NCBI RefSeq assembly: GCF_920888515.1
Contig: NZ_CAKKTM010000026.1
Location: 1-58,683 of the forward strand
Length of the DNA stretch: 58,683 nucleotides
Reading direction: 5' to 3'
Source of the DNA: Protofrankia sp. CiP1_Cm_nod1
GTDB lineage: Bacteria > Actinomycetota > Actinomycetes > Frankiales > Frankiaceae
Shown here: in pieces, positions 44,607 to 53,728 of the stretch
How the letters are laid out: the number at the start of each line of letters is the position of its first letter
Position numbering within the stretch: the first letter of the stretch is position 1
Translations under genes and position numbers: made by a program
Notes under the pieces: model-generated
Seen by the model: the letters and a program-made list of their open reading frames with translations, nothing else
Told to the model about the DNA's origin: nothing
Database searches by the model: none

Positions 44607-46259
44607 TCACCGGAATCTCCTGCCCGTCCGAGTGGTTTGCTCACCGTCCGTACAGGGGGAGCTGAGGGCCATCATGCCCGCGCCGAACATGCGCGGAGGC
44701 CGGGTGGCACGTTGTCGTCGGCGCAGCAGGGCGGCGATGAGTACGACGAGCGCGGCGACGGCGTAGGAGAGGATTCGCAGCGTCCGGGCATCGCCTGGCA
44801 GATCCGTGAACAGGGAGACGTACACGGGATGACCGGCGGCTGCGACGGCGAGCCATTCCAGTCGGCCTGCGAGGACGGCGAGCGCCACCAGCAGAATGCC
44901 GTACCAGGGCTGGACCGGGGTGGCGATGAGAAAGGCGGCCCCGACGAGCCACAGCGCGGCCCGTTCGAGGGGAACCCGGCGCGGGTCGCAGCGCAGGACG
45001 GCCACGGTGACCATCGCCAGCACCGACACGGCGACGGCCTTGGCGACGGCCCCGTCGAGGCCGAGGGCTGTGAGCAGCAGGAAACGGCTGCCCCGGCCGT
45101 ATCCCTCGACGTTGAGGTACTCCGGGAGAAAGCCGAGGGCCGCTGGCCCGACGGCCAGGACGTGGGGCAGGTAGGAGAGCCCGACGACCGTGACGGTCGC
45201 CCCGATCAGGGTGACCGGGCGGCGTCGGGCGGCTGCCGGCAGGAGCAGCGCCGGGTACAGCTTGACCGCCACCGCCGCCGCGAGCAGCATCCCGGCGACC
45301 CAGGCCCGGCGACGGGTGGGTGTTTCCCCGGCCGCATCGGTTTCGCCGGCTGCGACGGTTTCGCTGGCTGTACCGGCGCCACCAGCTCCGCCTGTCCGCG
45401 TGGTGCTGGCGGATCGGGGACGGCGCCGCGAGGTGAGGAGCGCGATGCCGCCGAGCGCGAGCAGCGCGGCGAGGACGTCCACATGCGCGTCGGAGCCGAT
45501 CTCAAGACCGGCGAGCGGCGAAAGGGCGTAGAAGCCGGCGTGGCGTGGGTCCCGGCCCCGCGCCACCAGCATCGTCATCATCAGCCCGACCAGGGCCAGT
45601 GACGCCAGCGACGCGTAGAACTGCGTCTTGTGCTCACCCGGCGGGCCGGGCAGGAAATGCACCATGGTGAAGTAGGCCTGCGCCACCGGGGGGTAGACGG
45701 TGTGCGCCCGGGGATAGTTCAGCCGGATGCAGCCCGGGCCGCGCCCGATGGCGGCGCAGCCGGCCGGGTCCGGGAACAGCCAGTGGTCGCGCAGGTGGGC
45801 GAGCGCGGGGTCGAGCGGGCCGTAGTGGTATGGGTCGATACCGGCTGCCTGCACCCGGCCGTCCCAGACGTAGCGGTAGAGGTCGTCGGACAGCTGCGGG
45901 CCATGGGTGAGCGCCACGGCGTGGATGCTGACGGTGCCGGCGAGCAGCAGGCCGACGGCGAGCCGGCGAGGGGCGGCGTGCAGCAGCAGGGCCGCGGTGA
46001 TCACGCCGAGCACCCACCAGAGCATGGTCAGGTACAGCACGCTCGCCCGGCCGGGCAGGTAGCCGGGCTGGCGCAGGATCGCCGTCTGCACCGCGAGAAG
46101 GCCCAGCAGCCCGACGGCGGCGGTAACCAACGCCGTCCACATCCGCGTCCGCGTCCACATTCGCGCCCGCGCCGTCCGCGTGCGGGTGTGGCCGTGCCCC
46201 GGGTCGGCAACGGCCCGGGTCGCCGGCGGTGCGTGCGGTACGCGAAGGGCGCGGGGCAT
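44607..46259 (-). CDS. GT-C family (GT87-like) mannosyltransferase
   Basis: A membrane-embedded glycosyltransferase of about 550 residues and 11-13 helices that uses a polyprenyl-phosphate sugar donor, like the mannosyltransferases of actinobacterial lipoglycans. The first extracytoplasmic loop carries SDDLYRYVWDGRVQAAGIDPY, with the catalytic Asp pattern of GT-C enzymes. ATG at 46259 is favoured over an in-frame start at 46304. A Ala/Gly-rich insert (about 300-345) is a low-complexity cytoplasmic loop. It is divergent from the molybdopterin enzyme. Confidence 0.82.
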   Translation of the reverse strand: MPRALRVPHAPPATRAVADPGHGHTRTRTARARMWTRTRMWTALVTAAVGLLGLLAVQTAILRQPGYLPGRASVLYLTMLWWVLGVITAALLLHAAPRRLAVGLLLAGTVSIHAVALTHGPQLSDDLYRYVWDGRVQAAGIDPYHYGPLDPALAHLRDHWLFPDPAGCAAIGRGPGCIRLNYPRAHTVYPPVAQAYFTMVHFLPGPPGEHKTQFYASLASLALVGLMMTMLVARGRDPRHAGFYALSPLAGLEIGSDAHVDVLAALLALGGIALLTSRRRPRSASTTRTGGAGGAGTASETVAAGETDAAGETPTRRRAWVAGMLLAAAVAVKLYPALLLPAAARRRPVTLIGATVTVVGLSYLPHVLAVGPAALGFLPEYLNVEGYGRGSRFLLLTALGLDGAVAKAVAVSVLAMVTVAVLRCDPRRVPLERAALWLVGAAFLIATPVQPWYGILLVALAVLAGRLEWLAVAAAGHPVYVSLFTDLPGDARTLRILSYAVAALVVLIAALLRRRQRATRPPRMFGAGMMALSSPCTDGEQTTRTGRRFR

Positions 46260-46373
46260 GGACCCGACCCTGGCAGCGTTTCCCGGCGGTCCGGGTGCCC
46301 TCACGGCCGGTTTCTCCGTTCCGTAAGGCTTCGGCGGGGCCGGCGGGGTGCGCGCCGGACCTACCGTGCGGGC

Positions 46374-47585
46374 GTGCGACCAATCACCGGCTTGTTCACC
46401 GGACGTCTTCCGGAGCCACCCGCGACACTGCGCCGCGGGCCGTTACGTGCGAACGCCTTTCCCAGCCGCCTGCACGACCCGCGGGTCGCCTCGCTGCTGG
46501 GTATCTGGCTCGGGATCGCCTTCGGGGTGTGTTTCCTGACCGGGCTGGTGTCGCATTTCATGCAGCACCCACCGTCGTGGTACGTCTGGCCGTCCCGCCC
46601 GGTGTCGCTGTACCGGGTGACGCAGGGGCTGCACGTGACGACCGGGCTGGTGTGCGTCCCGTTGCTGCTGGTGAAGCTGTGGACGGTGTACCCGCGGCTG
46701 TGGGAGTGGCCGCCGGTGCGTTCGGTCGCTCATGCCCTGGAGCGGCTGTCGATCGTGCCGCTGATCGCCGGGGCCGTCTTCCAACTGGCCACCGGGATCG
46801 CGAACACCGCCCAGTGGTACCGGTTCCGGTTCTTCTTCACCGTCACCCACTACTGGGTCGCCTGGATCACGATCGGCGCGCTGGGTGTACATATCGTCGC
46901 GAAACTCGCGGTCGTGCGGGCGAACGTGGGCCGCGGCCGGAACAGCCGGCAGCACCTGACGGACCGGGTGAGTGCTCCCGAGCCGCCGGGCAACGGGCTG
47001 TCCCGGCGCGGTCTCGGTATCGCCGTCACCAGCGCCGCCGGTGTCATCGTGGTGACGACCGCGGGGCAGTGGATGCCGGGCCTGTCCGGGCTCGACCTGC
47101 TCGGGCCGCGCCGGCCGGACATCGGCCCGCAGGGGCTGCCGGTCAACAGGACCGCGGTGGCGGCCGGGGTCGCCGCGGCTGCCCGCAGCCCGGGCTATCG
47201 GCTGGAGGTGGTCGGCCCGCGCCCGTTCGTCCTCACTCTCGACGAGCTGCGGGCGTTGCCCCATCACGAATCGAGGCTGCCGATCACGTGTGTGGAGGGC
47301 TGGGCCGCGGACGCCACCTGGCGTGGCCTCCGGCTGCGGGACCTGCTGGATGCCGCCGATGTCCCGGTGGACGCGACGGTGCGGGTGGAGTCCCTGGAGG
47401 CGGGCGGGGCCTACCGGAGCAGCGAGGTGCGCCCGCCGCATGCCCGGGACCCGCTGACCCTGCTGGCCACCGTCCTCAACGGAGCGGAGCTGGACATCGA
47501 CCACGGATACCCGGCGCGGCTGATCGCGCCGAACAGGCCCGGCGTCCTGCAGACCAAATGGGTACACCGGGTGGTGATGCTGTGA
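46374..47585 (+). CDS. Membrane molybdopterin oxidoreductase
   Basis: A 403-residue protein. The N-terminal half has about five helices with His spaced as in di-haem cytochrome b (SHFMQHPPSWY, GLHVTTG, THYWVAW, GVHIVAK). The C-terminal half (about 215-403) is a sulfite-oxidase-type molybdopterin fold: FVLTLDELRALP, then LPITCVEGWAADATWRGLRLRDLL with the Mo-binding Cys, and GVLQTKWVHRVVML at the end. GTG at 46374 precedes the first helix. It overlaps the next gene, and the two probably form a membrane redox complex. Substrate unknown. Confidence 0.83.
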   Translation: MRPITGLFTGRLPEPPATLRRGPLRANAFPSRLHDPRVASLLGIWLGIAFGVCFLTGLVSHFMQHPPSWYVWPSRPVSLYRVTQGLHVTTGLVCVPLLLVKLWTVYPRLWEWPPVRSVAHALERLSIVPLIAGAVFQLATGIANTAQWYRFRFFFTVTHYWVAWITIGALGVHIVAKLAVVRANVGRGRNSRQHLTDRVSAPEPPGNGLSRRGLGIAVTSAAGVIVVTTAGQWMPGLSGLDLLGPRRPDIGPQGLPVNRTAVAAGVAAAARSPGYRLEVVGPRPFVLTLDELRALPHHESRLPITCVEGWAADATWRGLRLRDLLDAADVPVDATVRVESLEAGGAYRSSEVRPPHARDPLTLLATVLNGAELDIDHGYPARLIAPNRPGVLQTKWVHRVVML

Positions 47586-48142
47586 ACGGACAGGTGCCGC
47601 TGCCGCGCATCCACGGGCAGGAGGAGCCAGGTGGCCTGGGGCGTCCTGCCGGCCCGGCGGGCGCGGATTCCGGTACTGGTACTGGTACCGGTACCAGTAC
47701 CGGCCTCACGGTCGCGGCCGTGCTGCGGGTTCTGGTGGTGGCCGCCGGCCTGGCCGCGATCGGGTACGGGATCCACGGCCTGGCCGACGGGCGGCCGGCC
47801 ACGAACCCGCCGAACACGACGGCGTGGCTGATCGGCGGGATCGTGGTCCACGACCTGCTGGTCGTCCCGGCGACGATGGCCGCCGGATTCGTGCTCGGCA
47901 GGCTGGTCCCGGCACCGTACCGGGCGGTGCTGCAGGGGGCGTCGGTGGTCAGCGCGGCGGTCGCCCTGGCGTCGCTGCCCCTGTGGCGCGGCTACGGCGG
48001 GTCAGCCGACAATCCCTCGGTCAATCCACTGCCATATGGACGCAACCTCGGGATTGTCCTCGGCCTGATCTGGGCGTGCGCTGCCGCCATAATTATCTAC
48101 CGTATTATTTGTACCCGTTTTTCTTCAAACGGAAAGTTCTGA
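47582..48142 (+). CDS. Membrane partner of the molybdopterin enzyme
   Basis: A 186-residue protein with four helices (about 45-65, 80-102, 110-130, 155-175) after a Gly/Thr repeat linker (SGTGTGTGTSTG) encoded by a 6-bp microsatellite-like stretch. Translationally coupled (GTGA) to the molybdopterin gene. I recognise no named family. Its 3' end overlaps the convergent methyltransferase gene by 46 bp. Confidence 0.75.
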   Translation: MNGQVPLPRIHGQEEPGGLGRPAGPAGADSGTGTGTGTSTGLTVAAVLRVLVVAAGLAAIGYGIHGLADGRPATNPPNTTAWLIGGIVVHDLLVVPATMAAGFVLGRLVPAPYRAVLQGASVVSAAVALASLPLWRGYGGSADNPSVNPLPYGRNLGIVLGLIWACAAAIIIYRIICTRFSSNGKF

Positions 48143-48864
48143 TCTGGTTCAGGGAGATTCCGGCCGGCTGATTGAAAGGGCCGGGGCTTGTGGCGCCCGG
48201 TGGACAGGACGGCGAAGTAGCGGCCCTGGCCGTGCCAGGTTTCCGTGACGCGCAGGTCGGCGTCCGCGGCGAGGTGGGTGATTTCCTCGACGCCCACGAA
48301 GGTCCAGGGGAACGCCCGCGACAGCCGGCCGTCCGGCCCCTCCAGCCGGATCAGGGACGTGCCGGTCGGTGTCCCGGGCGGTTCGAGCTCGATCAGTGCC
48401 CGGCCGGCGGGGGCGAGCAGTTCGGCGGTGCGGCGCAGCAGCCGAACCGGATCGCCGCCGATCCCGATGTTCCCGTCGGCGAGGACCAGCACGGCCCACC
48501 GCCCTTCGCCGGGCAGGTGGCCGAACACGTCACGTCGCAGCGCCACCGCGCCGGCGCGGCGGGCGAGCCTCACCGCGAACGGGGCCACGTCGATGCCGAG
48601 GGCGGGTACGCCGCTGCTGGTGAGCGCCGCGGCAAGGCGGCCAGGGCCGCAGCCCACGTCAAGAGTCGGCCCGTTACATCGACGCAGCAGGGACGCGTCA
48701 CCCGGTTTGGCGCTGCCCCGCCAGCGGCCGACCGGCAGCGGCTCCCGCCGCCCGTCGGTATGACGTATCCACAACTGTCCTGAGACGGACCGTAGCCCAG
48801 CTTCGTAGACGGCGGTGGGGCAGCACCGGCCGTGGACGGCCGCGAGTGCCTGACCGCTGGTCAT
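48097..48864 (-). CDS. Class I SAM-dependent methyltransferase
   Basis: A 255-residue methyltransferase with motif I LDVGCGPGRLAAALTSSGV, motif II VPALGIDVAPFAVRLARRAG, and motif III LAPAGRALIELEPPG. It is the third gene of an operon with two nucleotide-sugar-type transferases, linked by ATGA overlaps. Substrate unknown; probably a lipid-linked sugar or small metabolite made with its neighbours. The last 46 bp overlap a gene on the other strand, and the final residues (NFPFEEKRVQIIR) may be non-conserved. Confidence 0.82.
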   Translation of the reverse strand: MTSGQALAAVHGRCCPTAVYEAGLRSVSGQLWIRHTDGRREPLPVGRWRGSAKPGDASLLRRCNGPTLDVGCGPGRLAAALTSSGVPALGIDVAPFAVRLARRAGAVALRRDVFGHLPGEGRWAVLVLADGNIGIGGDPVRLLRRTAELLAPAGRALIELEPPGTPTGTSLIRLEGPDGRLSRAFPWTFVGVEEITHLAADADLRVTETWHGQGRYFAVLSTGRHKPRPFQSAGRNLPEPDQNFPFEEKRVQIIR

Positions 48865-49577
48865 GGGATCATCGCCAGGTTGGCGTGATCTTCCTGGAAG
48901 CTTCGCAGCGTCGCGGCGAACCGTCCACCTGGTGCGATCCGGGCGACCACCGCCGCGTCGGCGGCGGTGTCGACATCCCGCAGGACCGGAAGGGTCACCA
49001 CCCGCAGGCCGGCTTCGGACAGGCGGGCCCGCTGCCGCGCACCGGTGTCGGGACGGGACGTCGGGACGTCGCGCAGCAGCTCGCCGTCGGGGCGTCGCAG
49101 GCCGAGCGCCCACCAGCCGCCGTCGGCGGCGGGGCCGAACACCGCGTCGGCGGAGTCCAGCGCGAGGCAGGCGTCGGCCAGCAGCGCCGGTGTCACCTGC
49201 GGGGTGTCCATCCCGATCAGCAGCGTCGGGCCGTCGCTCCCGTCGAACGCGGCGGCGAGGCGGGCGTCGAACGGCCCGGACAGCTGCGGCACGACCTCGA
49301 GCGCAGCCGGTGCCCCCGGCGCCTCCGGCGCTTCCGGTGTTTCCGGTGTTTCCGGTGTTTCCGGCACACGTAGCCACGGGCCCACGGCGCCGTCGAGGAC
49401 GAGGGTGGGACGCAGCCGGCCGAAACCGGGAAGGCGGCCGAGCGCGCGGACCGCGGCCAGGGTGTCCGCGAGCGCGGCGGTGGCCACGGCCGCCGCCTGC
49501 TCCGGGCTGAACGGTGGCGTCAGGCGGGTCTTGACCCGGCCGGGCACGGGTTCCTTCGCCACCACCAGCAGCCTCAC
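48861..49577 (-). CDS. TIGR04282-family glycosyltransferase-like protein
   Basis: A 238-residue protein of the DUF2064/TIGR04282 family with a GT-A-like nucleotide-sugar fold. Conserved features: LLVVAKEPVPGRVKTRLTPPFSPEQAA, LLIGMDTPQV (DxD-like) and AVFGPAADGGWWALGL. A PETPETPETPEAPEAPG insert, coded by 9-bp repeats, is unusual and likely a flexible loop. It overlaps both neighbours. In other genomes this family travels with TIGR04283 transferases, as here. Confidence 0.88.
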   Translation of the reverse strand: MRLLVVAKEPVPGRVKTRLTPPFSPEQAAAVATAALADTLAAVRALGRLPGFGRLRPTLVLDGAVGPWLRVPETPETPETPEAPEAPGAPAALEVVPQLSGPFDARLAAAFDGSDGPTLLIGMDTPQVTPALLADACLALDSADAVFGPAADGGWWALGLRRPDGELLRDVPTSRPDTGARQRARLSEAGLRVVTLPVLRDVDTAADAAVVARIAPGGRFAATLRSFQEDHANLAMIP

Positions 49578-50254
49578 CGCAGGCCTGCCAGGAGCGCGGA
49601 CATGTCGCGCACGGCCCGGGCCGTGCCGAGCGGCGAGCCCGTCACCTTCGACCGGCCGACCCGCGGGCGGTAGTCAACGTCGATCTCGACGATCCGCCAG
49701 CCGGCCCGCGACGCCCGCAGGAGCAGCTCCAACGGGTAGCCGAACCGGCGGTCGGCGACCGGCAGCCGCAGGAGGTCGTCACGGCGGGCGGCCCGCATCG
49801 GCCCCAGGTCGCGGACGGGTACGCCGCGGCGGCGCAGCCGTCCGGCGACGACCGCGTTGCCGAGCCGGGCATGCGGTGGCCAGGCCCGCGGCGAGGTCGG
49901 GCGCCGCCGCCCGAGCGCCAGCTCGGCACGTCCGGCCAGCAGCTCGTCGACGAGACGGGGCAGCTGGGCCGGGTCGAGGGACGCGTCGGCGTCGCACACG
50001 CACACCACCTCGGCGTCCGTGGCCCGCAGGCCGGCGTGTACCGCGGCTCCGTAGCCGCGTTCGGGCACGGTGACCACGACCGCCCCGCGCTCGCGGGCCA
50101 GCTCGGGTGATCCGTCGTGGGAGCCGTTGTCCGCGACGACCGCCCGGTAGCCGGGCGGCATCCGGCCCAGAACCCAGGGCAGCGCGCCGGCCTCGTTCAG
50201 ACAGGGCAGGACGACGTCCACCAGAGGTCGCAATTTGTCACTTTCTGTAACCAT
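49574..50254 (-). CDS. TIGR04283-like family 2 glycosyltransferase
   Basis: A 226-residue GT2 enzyme: VDVVLPCLNEAGALPWVLGRMP at the N-terminus, ADNGSHDGS, and the metal-binding CVCDADASLDPAQLPRLVDELL. First gene of the three-gene operon. ATG at 50254 is preferred over upstream in-frame starts because it immediately precedes the first strand. The acceptor is unknown. It is divergent from the response regulator gene, sharing 220 bp of promoter region. Confidence 0.85.
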   Translation of the reverse strand: MVTESDKLRPLVDVVLPCLNEAGALPWVLGRMPPGYRAVVADNGSHDGSPELARERGAVVVTVPERGYGAAVHAGLRATDAEVVCVCDADASLDPAQLPRLVDELLAGRAELALGRRRPTSPRAWPPHARLGNAVVAGRLRRRGVPVRDLGPMRAARRDDLLRLPVADRRFGYPLELLLRASRAGWRIVEIDVDYRPRVGRSKVTGSPLGTARAVRDMSALLAGLR

Positions 50255-50474
50255 AAGTGCGACTGTAGGGGCGAAACCTCCTGATCGACCCTTACGGGAC
50301 GAGGAACGCCCCGCCTCACCAGTCACCGCCCCAAGGCGCACAAATGAGCGAAAGCTCGCGAAGCGCACGAAGGATGTGAATCTCGTGCTCGCCGCCTACC
50401 GCAGAGGATTACGAAGTGGAGAAGCTCGTCCCCGAGCTGGTCACAGCCGGTTGTCAGGCCCTTATCGTGACGGC

Positions 50475-51194
50475 GTGACCCGTGTCCTCGTCGTCGATGA
50501 CGACCCGACCGTGGCCGAGGTCGTCGACCGGTATCTGCGTAACGCGGGCTTTGACGTCGACCGCGCCGCGGACGGCCTCGCGGCGTTACGGATGGCCGAG
50601 AACAGCGCGCCGGATCTCGTCGTACTCGATCTGATGCTCCCGGGCATCGATGGCATCGAGGTCTGCCGCCGGCTGCGGGAACGCCGGCCGGTTCCGGTGA
50701 TCATGCTGACCGCTCGGGGTGAGGAGGCGGACCGTATCGCGGGCCTCGAAACGGGTGCCGACGACTACGTGACCAAACCGTTCTCACCGCGCGAGCTGAC
50801 GTTGCGGGTGCGGTCCGTGCTGCGGCGGGCGACCGAGCCGCCGCCACCGGCATCCGGTGTGCTGCGTGCCGGCACGCTGGTCGTGGACGCGGCCGCCCGT
50901 ACCGTCACCCGGCACGAGGTGGCGCTCTCCCTCACGGTGCGTGAGTTCGATCTGCTGGCCTTCCTGCTGCGCCATCCCGGCCGCGCCTTCACCCGTGCCG
51001 AGCTGCTGGAACAGGTGTGGGGATGGAGCTACGGCGACCCCTCGACGGTCACCGTCCACATCCGCCGGCTGCGGGAGAAGATCGAGGACGATCCGACCGC
51101 CCCCCGGATGCTCGTCACCGTGTGGGGTGTCGGCTACCGGTACGACCAGGCGCCGCCGCCTGCCGACGACCCGCCTGTTGCCTATGGATCGTGA
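50475..51194 (+). CDS. OmpR/PhoB-family response regulator
   Basis: A 239-residue regulator. The receiver domain has VLVVDDDPTVAEVV, phosphoacceptor Asp in LVVLDLMLPGIDGIEV, Thr in IMLTARGEE and Lys in YVTKPFSPREL. The C-terminal winged helix contains LSLTVREFDLLAFLLRHPGRAFTRAELLEQVWGWSYGDPSTVTVHIRRLREKIE. GTG at 50475 begins the first strand. Coupled with the histidine kinase 31 bp downstream; the signal and targets are unknown. Confidence 0.93.
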   Translation: MTRVLVVDDDPTVAEVVDRYLRNAGFDVDRAADGLAALRMAENSAPDLVVLDLMLPGIDGIEVCRRLRERRPVPVIMLTARGEEADRIAGLETGADDYVTKPFSPRELTLRVRSVLRRATEPPPPASGVLRAGTLVVDAAARTVTRHEVALSLTVREFDLLAFLLRHPGRAFTRAELLEQVWGWSYGDPSTVTVHIRRLREKIEDDPTAPRMLVTVWGVGYRYDQAPPPADDPPVAYGS

Positions 51195-51225
51195 CAGAAA
51201 GTAGCGAAGAACGCGGCAGAACGGA

Positions 51226-52377
51226 GTGATCGTGAGCGCCGAACTACAGGTCGTGATGATTGCGCTTGCCTGTTCGGCCGTGGCCGCGCTGACGGGGGTG
51301 CCGCTGCTGCGTCTGCTGCGGGGACGGCCGCTGTGGGCCACGGTGGCGGCGCTCTCGGTCGTGCCGGTGCTGGCGGTGGCGGCGGGGGTCGCCGGTACCG
51401 CGCGGGCGATGTTCCTTTCCGACCACGACCTGCGGGTCGTGCTGATCGTGGTCGCTGTCTCGACGGTGGTCGCCACCGCCGCCGCGGTGCGGCTGGGGCG
51501 GCCGGTCGTTACCGCCACCACCATGCTGACCAGTGCCGCGGCCACTCTCGGTGAGGCCGGCTATCACGGAGCGGGTCGCGTCCCCACGGCTGAGCTCGCC
51601 ACGCTGGCACATACGCTGGATGCCACCCATATCCGGCTGGTGGCGGCGCGTGACCGTGAACGGGCGCTGGAAGCCAGCCGACGCGAGCTGGTGGCCTGGA
51701 CAAGCCATGACCTGCGGACCCCGCTGGCGGGAATCCGGGCGACGGCGGAGGCGCTACAGGACGGCCTGGTGACCGACAGTGAGACAATGTCTCGTTACCA
51801 TCGGTTGATACTTGCCGATGCCGAGCGGTTGACCGGCATGGTCGACGACCTGTTCGAGCTGGCCCGTCTGCAGGCCGGGGCCTTCCGGCTGACTCTTGAG
51901 AAGGTCTGCCTCGCCGACCTCGTGTCGGACGCGATCGCCGTCGTGGACCCGATCGCGCGGGCCAAGGGCGTCACCCTCACCGGCACCGCCGATCATGCGC
52001 TGTTCGTCATCGCCGACGCGACCGAGGTCGGACGGGCGCTGACCAACCTGCTCGTCAACGCCATCCGGCACACTCCGGACGACGGGACGGTGGAGGTCAC
52101 CGCGGAGGCGGACACCGCGCGGGACCGGGCGCTGCTCGCCGTGGCCGACCGCTGCGGCGGTATCCCCGCCGACGATCTGCCCCGCCTGTTCGAACTCGGT
52201 TTCCGTGGCGAGGCGGCGCGGACACCCGGCGGCGGCGATCATCCCCACCAGCTCCGGGTGCGCTCGGGGATCGGGCTGGCGATCGTCCGCGGGATCGTCG
52301 AGGCCCATGGTGGCGACGTCACCGTGCACAACCACCGGGGCGGCTGTCGCTTCGTCGTCGCGCTCCCGGCCGCCTGA
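51226..52377 (+). CDS. Sensor histidine kinase
   Basis: A 383-residue membrane kinase. Two or three helices lie in the first 95 residues with almost no extracytoplasmic domain, so it may sense the membrane or an accessory protein. H-box WTSHDLRTPLAGIRA (phosphorylated His), N-box TNLLVNAIRHTPDDG, D/F-box and G-box (SGIGLAIVRGIVEAHGG) are intact. The start may be the GTG at 51226 or 51232. Forms a two-component pair with the upstream regulator. Confidence 0.92.
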   Translation: MIVSAELQVVMIALACSAVAALTGVPLLRLLRGRPLWATVAALSVVPVLAVAAGVAGTARAMFLSDHDLRVVLIVVAVSTVVATAAAVRLGRPVVTATTMLTSAAATLGEAGYHGAGRVPTAELATLAHTLDATHIRLVAARDRERALEASRRELVAWTSHDLRTPLAGIRATAEALQDGLVTDSETMSRYHRLILADAERLTGMVDDLFELARLQAGAFRLTLEKVCLADLVSDAIAVVDPIARAKGVTLTGTADHALFVIADATEVGRALTNLLVNAIRHTPDDGTVEVTAEADTARDRALLAVADRCGGIPADDLPRLFELGFRGEAARTPGGGDHPHQLRVRSGIGLAIVRGIVEAHGGDVTVHNHRGGCRFVVALPAA

Positions 52378-52433
52378 CCAACGCTCCCTGGCCACCTGGG
52401 CAGACGCATGCCCGCGGGCCGCGTCACGCATCC

Positions 52434-52495
52434 GGGCTTCCCGGGCTTCCCGGTCTCCTCCGGGCTTTCCGGTCTCCTACGGGCTTCCTCGACTT
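52434..52495. repeat. Degenerate GGGCTTCCC-type tandem repeat
   Basis: Repeated CGGGCTTCC and CCGGTCTCCT units fill the gap between the kinase and the epimerase genes. Non-coding. Confidence 0.55.
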
Positions 52496-52536
52496 GTAAG
52501 ATCTGGAGCGCCCCGGAGCCGTTAGCGTCCGCGGGT

Positions 52537-53580
52537 ATGCGCATTCTGGTCACCGGCGGCGCCGGGTTCATCGGTTCCCACGTGGTCGACACGCTCGTGG
52601 CGGCCGGCGACAGCGTCCGAATCCTCGACGCGCTGCTGCCGGCGGTGCATCGCGGCAGGCCCGAGGTGAACGCCGCCGCCGAGCTGATCGTCGCTGACGT
52701 GGCCGACCGCTCCCAGGTCGAAGCCGCGCTCGACGGTGTGGACGCCGTCTGCCACCAGGCCGCCATGGTCGGTCTGGGGGCAGATCTCGACGACCTGCCG
52801 GCCTACGCCACGCACAACGGCCTCGCCACCGCGGTGCTGCTGGCCGCCATGGCCCGTCGCGGGGTACAGCGCCTGGTGCTGGCGAGTTCGATGGTCGTCT
52901 ACGGCGAAGGTGGCTACCGCTGCCCGGCCGACGGGCCGGTGCGCCCGGGCCCGCGGCTACCGGCCGAGCTGGATGCCGGCCGGTTCGAGCCGCCGTGCCC
53001 GCGCTGCGGCTGTCCGCTGGAGCCGACGCTTGTCACCGAGGACGCGCCGCTGAAGCCGAAGAGCGTTTACGCGGCCACGAAGGTTGCTCAGGAGCACCTT
53101 GCCGCCGCGTGGGCCATCGCCACCGGCGGCAGCGTCCTGGCGCTGCGTTACCACAACGTCTACGGCCCCCGAATGCCCCGGGACACCCCGTACGCCGGTG
53201 TCGCGTCGATCTTCCGTAGCGCACTGGAACGGGGCGAGCCGCCACGCGTGTTCGAGGACGGTGGACAACTGCGCGACTTCGTCCACGTCCACGACGTCGC
53301 GCAGGCGAATCTGCGCGCGCTGCGGCACCCGGGCGCACCCGGCGAGCTCGTACCGCTCAACATCGGCTCGGGTGAGCCGCACAGCGTCGGTGACATGGCC
53401 TCGGTACTGGCTCGGGCCTTTGGTGGACCAGGGCCCGTCGTCACCGGTTCATATCGGGCCGGTGACGTCCGCCATGTCACCGCCTCGTCCGCCCGCGCCC
53501 GGGGCTTTCTCGGTTATCAGCCCCGGGTTGTCTTCAGCGACGGGGTGAATGCCTTCGCCCGCGATCCGCTGCGCGGATGA
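52537..53580 (+). CDS. NAD-dependent sugar epimerase/dehydratase
   Basis: A 347-residue extended SDR. NAD-binding ILVTGGAGFIGSHVV at the N-terminus, Ser in LASSMVVYGEGG, and catalytic YAATK in KPKSVYAATKVAQEHL. A 30-residue insert holds a zinc-ribbon-like CPRCGCPLEP between the Ser and Tyr motifs. ATG at 52537 starts the first strand. It could modify a nucleotide sugar used by the nearby transferases. The specific reaction is not readable. Confidence 0.9.
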   Translation: MRILVTGGAGFIGSHVVDTLVAAGDSVRILDALLPAVHRGRPEVNAAAELIVADVADRSQVEAALDGVDAVCHQAAMVGLGADLDDLPAYATHNGLATAVLLAAMARRGVQRLVLASSMVVYGEGGYRCPADGPVRPGPRLPAELDAGRFEPPCPRCGCPLEPTLVTEDAPLKPKSVYAATKVAQEHLAAAWAIATGGSVLALRYHNVYGPRMPRDTPYAGVASIFRSALERGEPPRVFEDGGQLRDFVHVHDVAQANLRALRHPGAPGELVPLNIGSGEPHSVGDMASVLARAFGGPGPVVTGSYRAGDVRHVTASSARARGFLGYQPRVVFSDGVNAFARDPLRG

Positions 53581-53728
53581 CGACCCACGGTGCCTTCGTT
53601 CCCGGCACCGGTGAACGGTGGGCTTCACGCTCCGGGATATCGCCCCTGCCGGAAAACGGCCTGTTCTGCCAGCCGGGACGATACCCGGGCGGACGATGGT
53701 CAGGCGGATGGTGCTCAGGTGATGCTGC

